Shown here: positions 45,546 to 58,659 of the stretch, one piece after another | Numbering within the stretch: the first letter of the stretch is position 1 | Layout: every line of letters begins with the position of its first letter | Assembly (NCBI GenBank): GCA_033239525.1 | Contig: BSYO01000030.1 | Span: forward strand, 11,491,030 to 11,555,029 | Length of the DNA stretch: 64,000 nucleotides | Source of the DNA: Nepenthes gracilis | Lineage: Eukaryota; Streptophyta; Magnoliopsida; Caryophyllales; Nepenthaceae | Direction of reading: 5' to 3' | Program-made: the position numbers and the translations under genes | The notes under the pieces: model-generated | Told to the model about the DNA's origin: nothing | The model's input: only the letters and a program-made list of their open reading frames with translations | Databases searched by the model: none

Positions 45546-46279
45546 CAATAATATTAGTTTTTAGTAATGTCTTTCTTGAACTACATTCCTCATCCTATTG
45601 AAACTTTTTGGATGATATTAACTGTAATATATGAGCATATCAAATGTCTATTTTTCTTATTAGTTGCAAGTTTTAGCAATTTATTACATCGACAAAATCC
45701 AAACCTATAAAAATATACAAAGAAACATCAAAAAAATTTAATGAGTATCTTGAGGAATAAAAAAAAACTCATTGTATGGTACTTTCTTGATTAAACAACA
45801 TATTTATTTTTTCCATTTAAAGCTTCCTTCCTAAATTTTAATATTTCATTAAAATATATCATTAATACTTTATAAAGCATCTTTAGCTAATATCTTTTTA
45901 TCCATACTATTAATAATTCTTATATGTCTATTGATCATATTAGTCATTATTTATATGCTACCTTTATATTCCAAATATTTATTAAATTTTAAACATATCT
46001 CTTAATGTTGCATTTGTCGGACAACTTGTTAAATATAATCTTTGTTTAACATTTTCTCATAAGAATTATAATATATAAGATCAAAAAATGGGCCAACTCA
46101 TTAAAACTAAGTATAAAATTAAATGCTTTTTTAGCTTATATTTCTACATTTGTCACATCTATATTCAACTTACCAATTTGCTACTATTGTCTCATCTGAT
46201 CTTTGGCATAGTTGATTTGGTTGCACATCCTTACCTCATGCTCAGACATAAGTCTCTAATCACAACTTAGGCCAAACTT

Positions 46280-48830
46280 CTTTTTATTCTTTTAATTGCA
46301 TGTTTTGTAATTTAGGCAAACAAACCATGCTATTTTTTCATAAAAGTAACTTCTTGACTTTTACACTTTTTGATTTGATTCATTATGATATTTGGGATCT
46401 CACCTATGTTCCAATAAAGGATAAGTTTCGCTATTTTGTTATCTTTGTTGATAATTACTCTATCTACATGGATTTATTTTTTTATATGATTATTTTAAAT
46501 TATTTAATAAATTTCATAATTTTTGACAGATGATCAAAATCTAATTCAATCATACTATCAAAATCTTTCATTTCAATAATACTATGGAACGTATCTTCAC
46601 TGCATTTCTCAATAAACTCTAGCAAACGGGTATTGTGTCTCATCGCTAATATCATTACACTTTCTAACAAAATAATAGAGTTAAACATAAAAATTGTCAT
46701 ATTTTTATCATCGTTTGTATTCTCTTTGCCTCTACTTCTCTTCTTGAACCCTTTTGGGGAGAAGTTACTCTTACTGATCATCCACGCTATTAATCAAATT
46801 CCATCTTCCACCATTTTCAAGCAATTACCATATAAGCATTTGTATAAAAATATATTCAACTATTTTTTTAAAAAAGTTTTTAATTGTACTTGCTTTGTCC
46901 CCTATATCCTTAAAAGCATACCAAACTTAAACCTTGATATTAACATGTTATTTTTTTGTTATAACATTGAATATAAAAACTATTTGTATTATAATCTCAT
47001 AACTGAGTGTCTTTAATTTTTAAAAAATGTTAAGCACTAAAAATATAAAAAATATCATTAATATCTTTTTATTTCCTTCAAACTCTTCTGTTTCCTCTTG
47101 ACTTTTCATTAATCCGGCTGTAAATTTTCAAATTTCTCGTTTGACGTAAAGCCTATAAGCACACCCACTCCTAACGGATCTAGATCGTTTGATGACTCCA
47201 ACATCACCACGATGCTCCCAAAATCTTCTCCCACTATGGATCTCTATCATTCTAGTCGAGTATGTGCCCCTTTACTCATCTTTATAACTATTAGTGTTTA
47301 TTTATTCTTATTACTCTTCATGAGTGACACAATTATTACAAGATATATTCTAACTCTCTCTGATAATAAGTTATTCTGAAGAGCTTGATGCTCTTCAAAA
47401 TACTCACATTTGAAATCTAGTTACTTTTTTGTAATAAGACTATAATAGAAAATAAAAGAATATGCAAACAAAAAATGAATTCTAATGGCTTGAAAATTCG
47501 ATACAAAACTTGTCTTGTGGCTAAGAGCTTTACATGAGAGAATGGCATTAATTATAATGATATTTTTGCTCATATTATTCATATCACTTTTATTCAATCT
47601 CTCTTGATTGTCGCTAGTACATGTTAACGGTGCTTAGTTTAAATAAATATAAAGAATATATTTTTATATGACGATCTGACCGAGGAGGTATATATGAAGC
47701 ATTCTCTTGATTATCCTCATTTTTATAGACAATTATATCATTTTTGGCAAGTATTATGTAGTTTTAGGTAGAATTATCATGTTTTTGTTTGTTAAATTCA
47801 GTTCTACTTTTTCATAATTTTGACTTATCCCAAATTCACATAGCTCTGTCCTCTTTATTTATTATACTATTGCCGATGTTATTGTTTTTATACTTTACAT
47901 TAACGACATGATTATTATTGATGATAATAATTTTAATATTTTTGAACATAAACAGTTTTTTGGTCAATACTTCAAAATAAAAAATCTTAGTATTCTTTGA
48001 TATTTTCTTGAACATGGGATAATTACAACATTTGATAATTGTTATTTGACACAAGCTATATAAGTTCTTCAATCTTATTTCTCAAGTTGGACTCACTAAA
48101 TGTAATACGTTTATTAGTCATCTTAAACATAACGTCAAAATTTGTTCTACTAATAGCGAGCCTCTCTCTAATACTATTCATTATCATTAACTAGTTGGAA
48201 GCCTCATATATCTTACAATTATCAAATCTAATATTATTTATATTGTATATCTTATCAGTCATGTCAACTTTATATTACATTTATTACGCTGTTATTTTTT
48301 GTATTCTCCGCTATGTGAATGGCATTTATTTTATGAATTATATTTCTCCTCTCATTCTTCATTAAAGTTTTGAATATATTCTAATACTGACTAGTATGTG
48401 ATTCTACTGATTAACAATCAACTATTGATATTCTCTACTTATTAGGTATTTTCTCATTTTATGGTAAAGTAAAATGTAAATCGATGTTATCTGTTTTAGA
48501 ATTAAGGCTAAATATCGTGTTTTTGCTTATACTACATTTAATCTTCTTTGATTTCATTGACTTGAATAGGATATATGTGTTCTTTAACCCAAGCACTCTG
48601 CTTCTATTACGACAATAACAGTATTAAATAAATTGCTCACAATGATATGTTTTATGAACTCATAAAATATATCAAAATTAAATATCACTTTGCACGTTAT
48701 TACCTCAATGAAGGCACCCATTGCCATCTTCGACTTTTTTTGACTGATTAGCTAATTGATCTTTTAATAAAAGCTCATCCACCAAATCATTATAACGATC
48801 TAGTTTTCAAGTTCTAATTGATCCATTCTA
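46280..48830 (+). mobile_element. Highly degenerate Copia element
   Basis: Fragments appear in Copia order on the plus strand. Integrase start lies at about 46300-46450 (LFDLIHYDIWDLT, FRYFVIFVDN). Reverse-transcriptase debris is at 47500-47620 (YKTCLVAKSF, NDIFAHI) and 47850-48010 (FILYINDMIII in place of the YVDD block, then KNLSIL.YFL). The RNase H end is at 48600-48820 (YYDNNS, IKIKYHFARYY). All frames carry many stops and LTRs were not identified. It lies in intron 2 of the RNase pseudogene, in antisense to it. Confidence 0.7.
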
Positions 48831-49544
48831 AATTATCATGAGTTTTAGAGGTAAATTAAATATATTATATTTTTTATTAATGATATTATATTCTTCATAT
48901 ATTAGAATATTATTATCTTCTAATTTATATTACTTATCTATATTAGTATATATATTAGATCCTTACTAACTTAGGTAATTAACATATTTTAATATAGAAA
49001 GTTTATACAATTATTATTATTATAATTTTAAATTTAAACTGTCTTCTTTTTTTGTCATAAACAAATAGTCCATTGTATAATTTAATATATGTAAATATAA
49101 AAATATCCTCAATTCTTGCCCTTGTCATATTTCTACAATTTTTAATAATTACTAATAATATTTTCTCTAAAGCAACTCGTCTGTACAAATACCTGTGAGG
49201 AATCAAAGGCGCTATCAGGATCGCAGTTGGAGGGGTAGGAACCATCGTCGTAGTTCGGCCACAGCCCATGAATGCCGAAATCGGCCGCCGGCTTCCCCGT
49301 CAACGGGTAACAGCAACTTTGCTTCGTGTCGCAATACGATCCCGGCCACTGCAATATTCAAAACTGATGAAATTACGATCGAATCAAATGGTACCTCTTA
49401 TCGATTGAGTTCATCTCTGAAAACCAAAAGAAATAAACCTGGCGAACGAAGTAGAAGAAATCGAAGCCCTGTGACCTAGCAAAGAGTACAAGCAGACATT
49501 GTACGGTCACAAAGTTTAATCGGCAACGAGTGGTTCGATTTCAT

Positions 49545-49581
49545 CCCTCCCTCCCTCCCTCCCTCCCTCTCTCTCTCTCTC
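49545..49581. repeat. (CCCT)n/(CT)n tract
   Basis: Six or so ccct repeats followed by ctctctctct, directly upstream of the pseudogene start on its own strand (a GA-rich leader on that strand, as in the intact copy). Confidence 0.9.
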
Positions 49582-49816
49582 CGTCGACGCACCTTTACTA
49601 CGACAGACGCAGCTTGACGAACTCTCCGGCATAATACTGAAGGAAAGAAAAAAAAGTGTAATATTTAAATAATTAATTATAATTTAATTATTTTAAAAAA
49701 TAAATAATTTTTATCAATTTTTATTTCTAAAAAATAAAAATTAATAAAAATAAGAGAATATTCGATACAACAGAAGATATGCTTTTAATTTCACACCGAA
49801 AAAATGCTAATAAATT

Positions 49817-50117
49817 TATTAGAAAATATAGAGTAATATGTTGTATATAATATTCTGTATATTATTTCCATACTCTCATACTGTGTATTTTTTTATTTTC
49901 CTATTATTTTTTCTTCTTTTTCTTTCCTTATTTTTTTTGTTTTCACGTATTGTGTATTCCCCTTTGTATATTTGCTTCTTTAAATACCTCTGCGTGGGTG
50001 TTATACTTGGTGCGCTATATTTAATAAAACCGCTGGCGTCTGTGCATCAGAGATTTTTTGCCTACTCTCGTCTTCCTTCGCGATTCTTCTCTTTCTCCCT
50101 CTTTGCAGACTCTTTCA
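49817..50117 (+). repeat. Copia-4 5' LTR
   Basis: Begins tattagaaaata (the usual TG start changed to TA in both copies) and ends ctctttca. It contains a short-promoter-like 'ttaaatacc' before 'gcgtgggtg'. Confidence 0.92.
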
Positions 50118-50128
50118 TGGTATCAGAG
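50118..50128 (+). other. Copia-4 primer binding site (tRNA-iMet)
   Basis: TGGTATCAGAG directly abutting the LTR end. Confidence 0.95.
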
Positions 50129-50131
50129 ATA

Positions 50132-53100
50132 TGGATCCTCAACAACACATATCCGAAACCACGTAAAATGCAGCCAAGCCATATCCTGCTGCTTCGCATG
50201 AACAGATGCGGTTTCAAAACCTCATAGACCTCACAAATCCATTTCAGTTGGAAGTCGGTGATAATCCTGCCCTCACTCTGGTTGCCGATTTACTCATCGT
50301 CGATAACTATTCGACCTAGTCCAAAGCCATGCGTCACGCTTTGCCGGCCAAAAACATGCTCCAGTTCGTTGAGGGCACTATTCCAAAACCAATCGATTCA
50401 AGCGATCCTCTCTTTGAAGCATGGGGATGATGCAACGACATGATAATCTCCTAGATCCATAACTCTATCAGCCCATCTCTCAAATCTAGCATTGCCTTCG
50501 TCGACGATGCCGCAGAAATCTAGAATGAGTTGCGTGACCGATTCACTCAACAAAATGGACCACGCATCTTTCAATTGAAGGAAAATGTTGGCTAGCCTTC
50601 TACAAGAACAAGATCCAATAAGTGTGTATTACGTTAAATTCAAAACCTTATGGGACAAACTCTTAATCTATGACCCGCTCCCACACTGTGAATTGTGGCA
50701 AAATGAAGGTCCTTACGGATCGATATCACCGAGACTGTGTGATATAATTTTTTATGGGTCTCAATGATTATTATTCTAATGCTTGAGACCAGATCATGTT
50801 ATTGGACCCTCTTTCCTCTATTAATAAAGTCTTTTCTGTCATCCAGCAACAAGAACGATATCACCAAATATTGTCTATTGTGTGCCCTTTGAATACAGTG
50901 GCATTAACAGCCAACCGAAGTGTTAATTACCCTAAACGTATTGCAAAATCCACTCATTCTGCCAAAAGGGATAGGCCGTTTTGTGTTTACTGTCGAATTT
51001 CTAGACATTCTGTGCAGTAGTGTTTCAAGGATGGAAACACTGACGTCCAAGTATGTTCTCATTGTAACAAGCTTGGGCATATTGTAGATAAAGTATGTTT
51101 TCCACCAAATCATAAATTATATGGCAAAACTGATAATGTGACATCCTCTGCTAATTCATCAAGCTTCAGAACCCATTCTAATAAAATTCCGGATGAAGAT
51201 GTTAAAGTTTTCCTGACTAAAGTTCAATTCCAACAACTTATGGACTTAATACAACCCAAAAAACCTGCTGTGACTTCTCATAGAGCCAAACAAACTCAGC
51301 CCATATATGATCCCACACTTGAGCAGCAAAGATGCTAACATGACTGGTAAGGTCCACCATGTATCTCCTTCCCATAAGTATTCTAATAACAAGAAACACA
51401 TGTAAATTTTGGATACTGGAGTCACAGATCATATGATATGTGATTCCTCATTATATATGCATCATAAAGTCCAGATTTCATACTCTGTCAAACTTTCAGA
51501 TCGAAATAAGGTATCAGTTTTCCATATTGAAAATATTAAACTTACAGATAAATTGATACTGCAAAACGTTCTTTGTGTTCCTTCTTTCTTTTTTAATCTG
51601 ATTTCCATAAAACGATTAACTGATACCCTTAATTGCTGTCTGTTTTTCTTTTCTGACCTTTGTTTGATTCAGGACCTTACCTCTTAGACAACGATTGGGA
51701 TGGGTAAAGAAAGAAATGGATTATATCACCTGAGGCGCGCTGAAATGCCTTCAAATACTATGGCTGTTTTTCTTCTCAAGTTTTCTAACCTGAACATAAA
51801 ACCTTCCGTTTATTTTATTTTATCTCCAATTTATATTTGGCATTATCGTTTATGACACATATATCATGCTATGCTTAAGTTGATTGATAATCCTCTTGTA
51901 AAAGAAGCATTACATTCCATTAATAATAACTCTTATTCCATTTGTCACATAGTTAAACAACGTTGTCTCCCTTTTCCTTCTAGCACCCATAGGTCACACA
52001 CTTTATTTGAACTTGTTCACTACGATTTGTGGGGACCATTCTCTGAAGTATCTTAGGACGGTTATAAATATTTTCTAACCATTATTGATGATTTTTCAAG
52101 AAGCACGTGGATTTACCTTCTAAGACAAAAGGCCAACACAAAATTGTACTTAGAAATGTTTTACAAACTCATCGAGACACAATTCAGAGTCAACATTAGA
52201 GCTATAAGAAGTGATAATTGATCTGAATTTAATATGGAAGATTTCTACAGTAAAAGAGGCATAATTCATCAACATAGCTGTGTTGAAACACCACAACAAA
52301 ATGGCATTATTGAGCGTAAATATCAACATTTGCTGAATGTTGCCAGGGCCATTAGATTTCAGTCTAGGCTACCTCTAAAATTTTGGAGTGATTGTATTCT
52401 TACAACTGTATACATCATAAATAGAACACCAACTCCATTATTGAATAATAGGACCCCATATGAAATTCTCTTTGGAATCAAACCCAATTATGAAAACTTG
52501 AGGATTTTTGGATACTTATGTTTTGCTTCTACTATTTCCCATGGTCCCAAAAAATTAGATCTTAGAAGTAAAAAATGTATTTTTTTGGGATACCCTTTTG
52601 GAGTTAAATGGTATAAATTGATTGACTTGAATAGCCAGACTACCTTTTATTCAAGAGATGTCATTTTTCATGAAACTATATTTTCCTTTCAGAAAAACAG
52701 CATTGAACAAAGCCCGGATAATCAACCTTATAAATATTCATCATAATTGTCCACTGTTGTAATCAATAATGACCAATTGTCCCAAGTCCAACTTGTCCCA
52801 ACCATTTTTAGGAGCATCCTTTGACACTTGGCACTGAATCCAACGTTGAAACTCATAGTAATGAAGAACTGTGCATTCTCCCTGTTCACGGTCAATGTAG
52901 CAAAAATCAGGAACAATTAATCAATAAAGATTCTCACCAAAATCAATCCATTAACTTTGCCACTAGTGCACAACTTCCTGCACCCAGTCCTATGCCTGTG
53001 CATAGAACCACCAGAGTTAGGAAAGCTCCTAAATATTTGAAGAAATTTTATTGCCATCAAGTATCTTAGATTCTCCAACTCAATTAGAGGTTCAAACTTC

Positions 53101-54725
53101 TCCAGGTAAACCATATCCCCTTATCAACTCTATCTCACATAAAAAATTATCTCCCAAATTTAGTCATTTTGTGTCTTCCATCACATTGCAAATTGAACCA
53201 CAAACATATGCACAAGCCCTTAGAGATGCGAACTGGCGCAAAGCCATAGAAAATGAACTGAATACTTTAAAACAAAATAAGACATCAGCTATTGTTGACT
53301 TACCTCCCGGGAAGCAAACTATTAGATGTTGATATGTGTTTAAATTAAAATTTAATAGTGATGGGAGCATTGAGAGATATAAATGTAGATTAATAGTCAA
53401 AGGCTACATACAGTAAGAAGGAATAGATTATCATGAAACCTTTTTCCCTATTACCAAAATCACTACTGTGTGATGCCTCTTAGCCTTGGCCGCTGTCAAA
53501 AGGTGGCATCTATATCATTTTGATGTAAATAACGCATTTTTACATAGAGTCTTGAATGAGAAAATTTACATGCAGCGACCTCCCGGATACACTAAAATGA
53601 AACCTAATCAAGTTTGCAAATTATTAAAAAGTATATAAGGCTTAAACAGGCCTCGAGACAGTGGTATTCAAAGTTGTCTACCTCCCTCATTGCCTATGAT
53701 TTCACACAATCCAAAACTGATTATAACTTATTTACCAAGAAAGATGACAAGTGCTTTATAGTACTTCTTGTATATGTTGATGACATCATTGTGGCAAGTA
53801 GTTGTTTGGATTCAGTTACTGCTATTAAATCATTTCTTCATCAAACCTTTAAAATTAAAGATCTTGACATTCTTCGATATTTCCTCGGCATAGAAGTGGC
53901 ATGATCATCGAAAGGTATATATATTTGTCAAAGAAAATATCCTCTTGACATTCTTGCCGATTCCGATATCCTTGGTTCTAAACCTCTTAAACTTCTAATT
54001 GATCAAAATGTTAAATTGAGTAAGGAGACCAGGGTCGTTCTGTAAGACCCAAGTATTTACAGAAGATTAATTGGAAGACTTCTTTACCTAACTGTGACCT
54101 GACTTGACATATGTTATGTAGTACACATTTCGAGTCAATTCATGACTCAAGCACCTTCCCGTCATATGAATGTTGCCTATCAAATTTTGTGGTATCTTAA
54201 ACTGAACCCAGGACAGGGAATCTTATTTTCTTCCACTTCTAATATTCAACTTTGAGCTTTTTGTGATGCAAACTGGGCCTCATGCCTCAACATTTGCAGG
54301 TCCATCACCGGATATTGTGTCTTCATCGGAGATTTCTTGTATCCTAGAAATGTAAAAAGCAATCTGTCATTTTCCGCTCCTCAGCAGAAGCAGAATATCG
54401 ATCTGTGACCACTACTTGTTGTGAATTATCTTGGATACGTTTCATTCTACATAACTTGTAGGTTTCACACTCTCATGCAGCATATCTCTACTGTGACAAC
54501 CAAGCTGCCCTCCATATAGCCGCCAATCCTGTTTTTTATGAGCGCACTAAGCACATAGAGTTGGATTGCCACTTGGTCCACAACAAGATTCAAGAAGAAA
54601 GCATTTGCACCCATCATGTGACCTCCCACAATCAGTTTGCTGACATGTTTACCAAAATATTACCATCAAATTATTTGAACATCCACCTGTCCAAGATGGA
54701 CATTATCAACATATATGCTCCATCT
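50132..54725 (+). pseudogene. Copia-4 gag-pol polyprotein remnants
   Basis: Gag N-terminal block lies at 50200-50560 (DNPALTLVADLLIVDNYST, then stop, SKAMRHALPAKN) and 50585-51020. Zinc knuckle CSHCNKLGH is near 51060. Protease-like DTGVTDHM is at 51409. Pre-integrase/integrase lies at 51871-52056 (FELVHYDLWGPF), core at 52080-52400 (IIDDFSRSTW, then [12 protein letters not shown]) and C-terminal part to 52746 ([11 protein letters not shown]). Reverse transcriptase spans 53170-53904 with LLVYVDDIIVAS, RNase H about 54200-54660 (SSAEAEYRS in a shifted frame). Many Trp codons have become TAG or TGA. It encodes no full protein. Confidence 0.92.
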
Positions 54726-54734
54726 TGCCGGGGG

Positions 54735-55035
54735 TATTAGAAAATACAGAGTAATATGTTGTCTATAATATTCTGTATATTCTTCCCATATTTTCATACT
54801 ATGTATTTCCTTATTTTCTCATTATTTTGTCTCCTTTTTCTTCCCTTATTTTCTTTGTTTCCATGTATTGTGCATTCCTCTTTGTATATTTGCTTATTTA
54901 AATACCGCTGTGTGGGCGTTATACTTGGTGCGCCATATTTAATAAAATCGCTAGCGTCCGTGCGCCAGAAATTTTTTGCCTGCTCTCATCTTCCTTCGCG
55001 ATTCTTCTCTTCCTCCATCTTTGCATACTCTTTCA
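54735..55035 (+). repeat. Copia-4 3' LTR
   Basis: 301-bp partner of 49817-50117, same tattag start and ctttca end, followed by aaatt. Confidence 0.92.
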
Positions 55036-55289
55036 AAATTAGCAATGATTGATTGAATCATATCGTAGCAATGCTAAAAAATGGGCTTCTATTTTTTTGA
55101 AATCCCAGTAATTGATTTTAGTTGAAATTTAAATATTAAAAAATAAATATTTAATTTTTTTATCTTTTTAATAATGATGCATACTTGAATCCGATTTCGA
55201 ACAGATTCAGATTCACTTGATTGTTTGGATCCGGCCCTGTTCACTGAGTCTGAACCCTGCACACCACTACAGTAAACAAAAGGCTAGAT

Positions 55290-56230
55290 ACCGGCGGGTT
55301 ATTATCCCACCGAAAATACTCCGATACTCAAATCAGTAACAAGCCTTCGAATCTTTAATAAGGTAAACTGATAAGTAAAAAGAAATAGAGCGAGATTAAG
55401 ATTGGTGGGAGTATTGGCCTGTAGATTTAGAGATGTTCGTGACTCATTGAAAGTATAATTTTTCGACTCGATATTCACAAGGAACGAGTGGGGATTACGC
55501 ATCTGAAAGCGTGGAAGTTTAGAATGACGGTTCTCAAGGAGCGGGAAGTCTATAGAATCTGGAGGCTTAGAGTGGGATTGGCAAAGTAAGCGATTGAGAG
55601 TAAGTATGCTCAAGCACTGCGTTGTATTTTTACGTCTATATTCGTGATTCAGATTGTGTCCTTCCAGAGTGGAGACTATTGGGGTTATATAGGCGGTGGA
55701 GAGTGCAACCTTCCTTGGCTAGGAAGGCGTGATCCCTTGCTCGGTGTTGGGTGGCCTTCCTTGAGTATGAAGGTTTAACTGGCGTGATTTGATGGGATCG
55801 TTTCTTTTCTGAGCGGGTAACGGGTCTTTAAATTATCTGCCTTTCTTTTGTGCTTTTGTGACCGCTAGACTCCATCGTTAGTAAGGAGAGAGAATCTGGC
55901 GCCTTCCTCATGGGGAGGGCGCTAAATCTGTTGATACCTTCTTTAGAGGAGATTAAGCTTGAGGAAGGCGTGAAATCGGAAAGAATCGTTATTTGTCGTA
56001 TGCGAGAACACCCGCAAATTTAGCTGACCAGTATTAGGTTTATATCTTTTATTATGTTTATTCTGATCTTTCGGTTATGCGCGTTGGCCGAAATCTTGAG
56101 AGCGCGGTATGGTTGGCGCGCCGGACTGTCAACATAGCATTGACCATCTAACGCGCGTCTGAATTTTTTTGAACTTTAGACCGTTGCTATGGGCCTACCC
56201 ATCAAATAAATAATTAAAGCGTAATTATTT
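55290..56230 (-). mobile_element. LTR-like remnant
   Basis: GC-richer block with a minus-strand TATA-like CTATATAACCCC (near 55684-55695) and no coding domain. General layout resembles 44210-45545. No second LTR, primer site or target duplication found, so this is a tentative solo-LTR call. Confidence 0.4.
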
Positions 56231-57047
56231 ATGTTCATAAATTATTTGAGGCAAATAAAACAAATTACAAAATTTTGCAGTGGCCCGCCACGATGTGAAC
56301 CCATCAAAAGACTAACGGCAGAGTATTTTCCGTGTGGCCTGCTCTGGTCCTCTCCGTGTAAAGGGGGGTAAGATAGGTTTAAGAAAAGCGCTATCTCTAA
56401 AAATACTGTAATAAAGTATATTTTTTAAAATTTAAATTATTTATTTTTAAATAAATAATTATAATTTAATTATTTTTAAATAAATAAAATAATTAAAATA
56501 ATAACTTATTTAAAAATAAATGACTGAAATGTGAATAAAAATAACCTAAGAAATGGAGGCCCCGTCATTTCAGTTGGGACGTATCTATCGATCATAGCCT
56601 TTATAACTCTCTTTTATAGATTAGATTAAAATCTAATACATAAAAATTAATATTAAAAAATATTAAAAATATATAAATAGTATATTTTTATTATTAATTT
56701 TTATCTTATTAATATTTAAATTTTTATATATTTTTTAATATATTAAATATTAGCCAATAAATCATAATTGATCTAATAATTGGGGATTGAATTGCAGGGG
56801 CTGTGTAGGTATCATCTCCGATGTCTTACTATAGATGTTTTTAAATAATATATATTTATTTATAATATAATCTGCATATAAATATAAAATAATAGATAAA
56901 ATATCATATAAAAATGAGTAGAATATTATTTTGTAATATTAACCATTTATTATATGAGACTAATAATATTTTCTAAAGCTATATATTATTGTTCACAATC
57001 AATCAAAAATTTTGAATTCTTGATTTTCATGGGAATCGTTGCCAATT
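56231..57047. other. Intergenic, AT-rich
   Basis: No gene seen. 56604-56690 ('aactctctttta...taaaaattaatatt') recurs in diverged form at 58027-58100. Confidence 0.55.
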
Positions 57048-58018
57048 GTTCCACGGGATCATTCTATTGGGTTCCAATACCCCAGGGCCCATAAAGCACA
57101 TCCCAAAAGGATAGGCACAAAGCCCAAGAAGCCAAAAGGACTAAACTGTCCGAGACCCTATTTTAGGATAAAAAGCCCGAGAACATCAGATGCTCCTTTG
57201 GGCCTGAATCAACCCGAGAGGTCAGTATTTGACATAGCAACCCGAGGACTTTTCACAATGAACTATGGATCCCTCAATGATCAAGAAGGGCAGTTGACGT
57301 CTGATAGCTTTCTCCCTCAATGAGTCCACGTACTCGTAAAAGGACAAGATACGCAGCTTAAGGACGAGAACTATTTCGTAAACGGCCGAGAGCGCCAACT
57401 CAGTATCCCTACTATTACCACGGAGTACGCAACCTTTGCAACACGCCGCCTCCACAGTACATAATGACGCTCAGGGCATGCATTGTCTCTTCAAGACTGG
57501 CATCAAGGACCTGCACGCCTGATATCGTAAGGCCCAATCAACGCCGCCAACGGCTTGCCTCCCTACACACGCTAGCGTGCCTAACACCACATAGCCTAGT
57601 CTAGCAAAGTATGTAGATAACCTCCCAACCTGGCCAATTAGCAGGGTAGGTGGACAGCCTTCCACCAGGCACCGGCAGCCACGTGGACCTCTTAAGGAAA
57701 AATCTTCCTCTATAAATATCCAGCCAAAACACTAAAAGAGGGATGGAGGAGAGTTTTCTAAGGAAAAACTAAGGAGAGAGGCTAGGAAAAGAAAGGAAAA
57801 ATAATCCCACAACTTGTACTTATAACTCTTCCATCCATAATGAAGTATTCATTAGGTATTGAGCCCCGTGATTTTTTCTCCTCATTTAAGGAAAAATTTT
57901 TCATGTAAATTTTGGTATTTTTTTCTCCCTCTCTTCATCTTTCCACGCTCAAATATTTGTATTATAACCGGAGGTCAGAATCTGGAACGCAACACATTCG
58001 ATATCTAGACATCACAGT
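57048..58018 (+). mobile_element. LTR-like or non-autonomous element remnant
   Basis: GC-richer block ending in a promoter-like layout: 'tctataaatatcc' TATA box (57711) then 'gagagttttctaagg' leader. Copies of a 23-bp phrase (gggaatcRttgccaattgttc...) flank it at 57031 and 58119, and AT-rich sequence on both sides is related. No partner LTR or coding domain. Confidence 0.4.
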
Positions 58019-58659
58019 TCCTACTACTCTCTTTTACACATTTAATTGAAATTCAACTTATAAGAATTAATATTTTAAAATTATTGAAAAATATAAAAAT
58101 AAGGAAAAATTATGACTTGGGAATCATTGCCAATTGTTCCATATCCTACAAAATCCATGAATTAGACAACATCACAGTTTCACTATTTTTATTAGAGTAG
58201 ATTTAAAGAAATTATGACATTAATTTTGGTAAAATAATAGTAAAAATTGATTAATTTTATAGAAATAAATGATTGAAATTAGTTAACAAATAAAATTAAC
58301 GAATCTATAAAATTTTTTGTGGGTTAATAAAGACATATAATCCAACTATTTTAGATTTAATTATTTTATTTATAATTTTTTAAAGGGGTCAATTGATCCC
58401 ATTCAATGTAATGCACATCCACCCTTATAGATATAATATTGTCGCATTGATATATTATCTTTTTAAATGAAGGTAACACATGTTAGAGATATACTAACTA
58501 AAATTTATAATTTATAAATATATATTACTAGTTAAATAATTAAGTAACAATACTATTATATATTAAATTATCGCTACCTATATATATCATCCAACCATAT
58601 CATAAAAAGAACAAGCATACAATTTGGTAGTGTTAGGTATATTTTTAGTTGACATATTC

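Larger units (their letters stand above)
41450..49544 (-). pseudogene. Decayed duplicate of the S-like RNase T2 gene
   Basis: Four exons match the intact gene. Exon 1 (49544-49439) encodes MKSNHSLPIKL, then a one-base shift, then FDFFYFVRQ. Exon 2 (49348-49193, 52 codons) is open: WPGSYC, CAS I FGIHGLWPNY, PSNC, GT donor. Exon 3 (42938-42735) is 204 bp against 199 in the intact gene; a 5-bp insertion shifts the frame just before CAS II (SHEWVKHGTW, its Cys now Trp). Exon 3's acceptor AG is lost in an (AT)n run and its donor reads GC. Exon 4 (41673-41450) is exactly 224 bp like the intact copy and open, but its last conserved Cys is Gly (SGKGGSE). Intron 2 is 6.25 kb. Two frameshifts plus splice damage make it a pseudogene. 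Confidence 0.93.
49817..55035 (+). mobile_element. Copia-4: short-LTR Copia retrotransposon
   Basis: Plus strand, 5.2 kb, two 301-bp LTRs, perfect 5-bp target duplication aaatt (49812-49816, 55036-55040), primer site right after the 5' LTR and a g-rich tract (gccgggggta) before the 3' LTR. LTRs differ at roughly a tenth of positions by eye, so it is an old insertion. Its protein blocks differ from Copia-1 to -3 and look like the Ale/Retrofit side of Copia (tentative). Confidence 0.95.

Noticed and set aside
46500..47016. Opposed frames of 93 and 127 codons
   Set aside because: They overlap each other within a degenerate Copia element, are AT-rich in composition and show no domain.
32416..49544. 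An S-locus with S-RNase genes
   Set aside because: The enzymes have three introns and class-I (RNS1-like) sequence and ending, unlike class-III S-RNases, and no F-box gene is seen in the window.
57039..57665. Open frames of 94, 77 and 64 codons
   Set aside because: They lie in an LTR-like block; no conserved motif or splice structure supports a gene.
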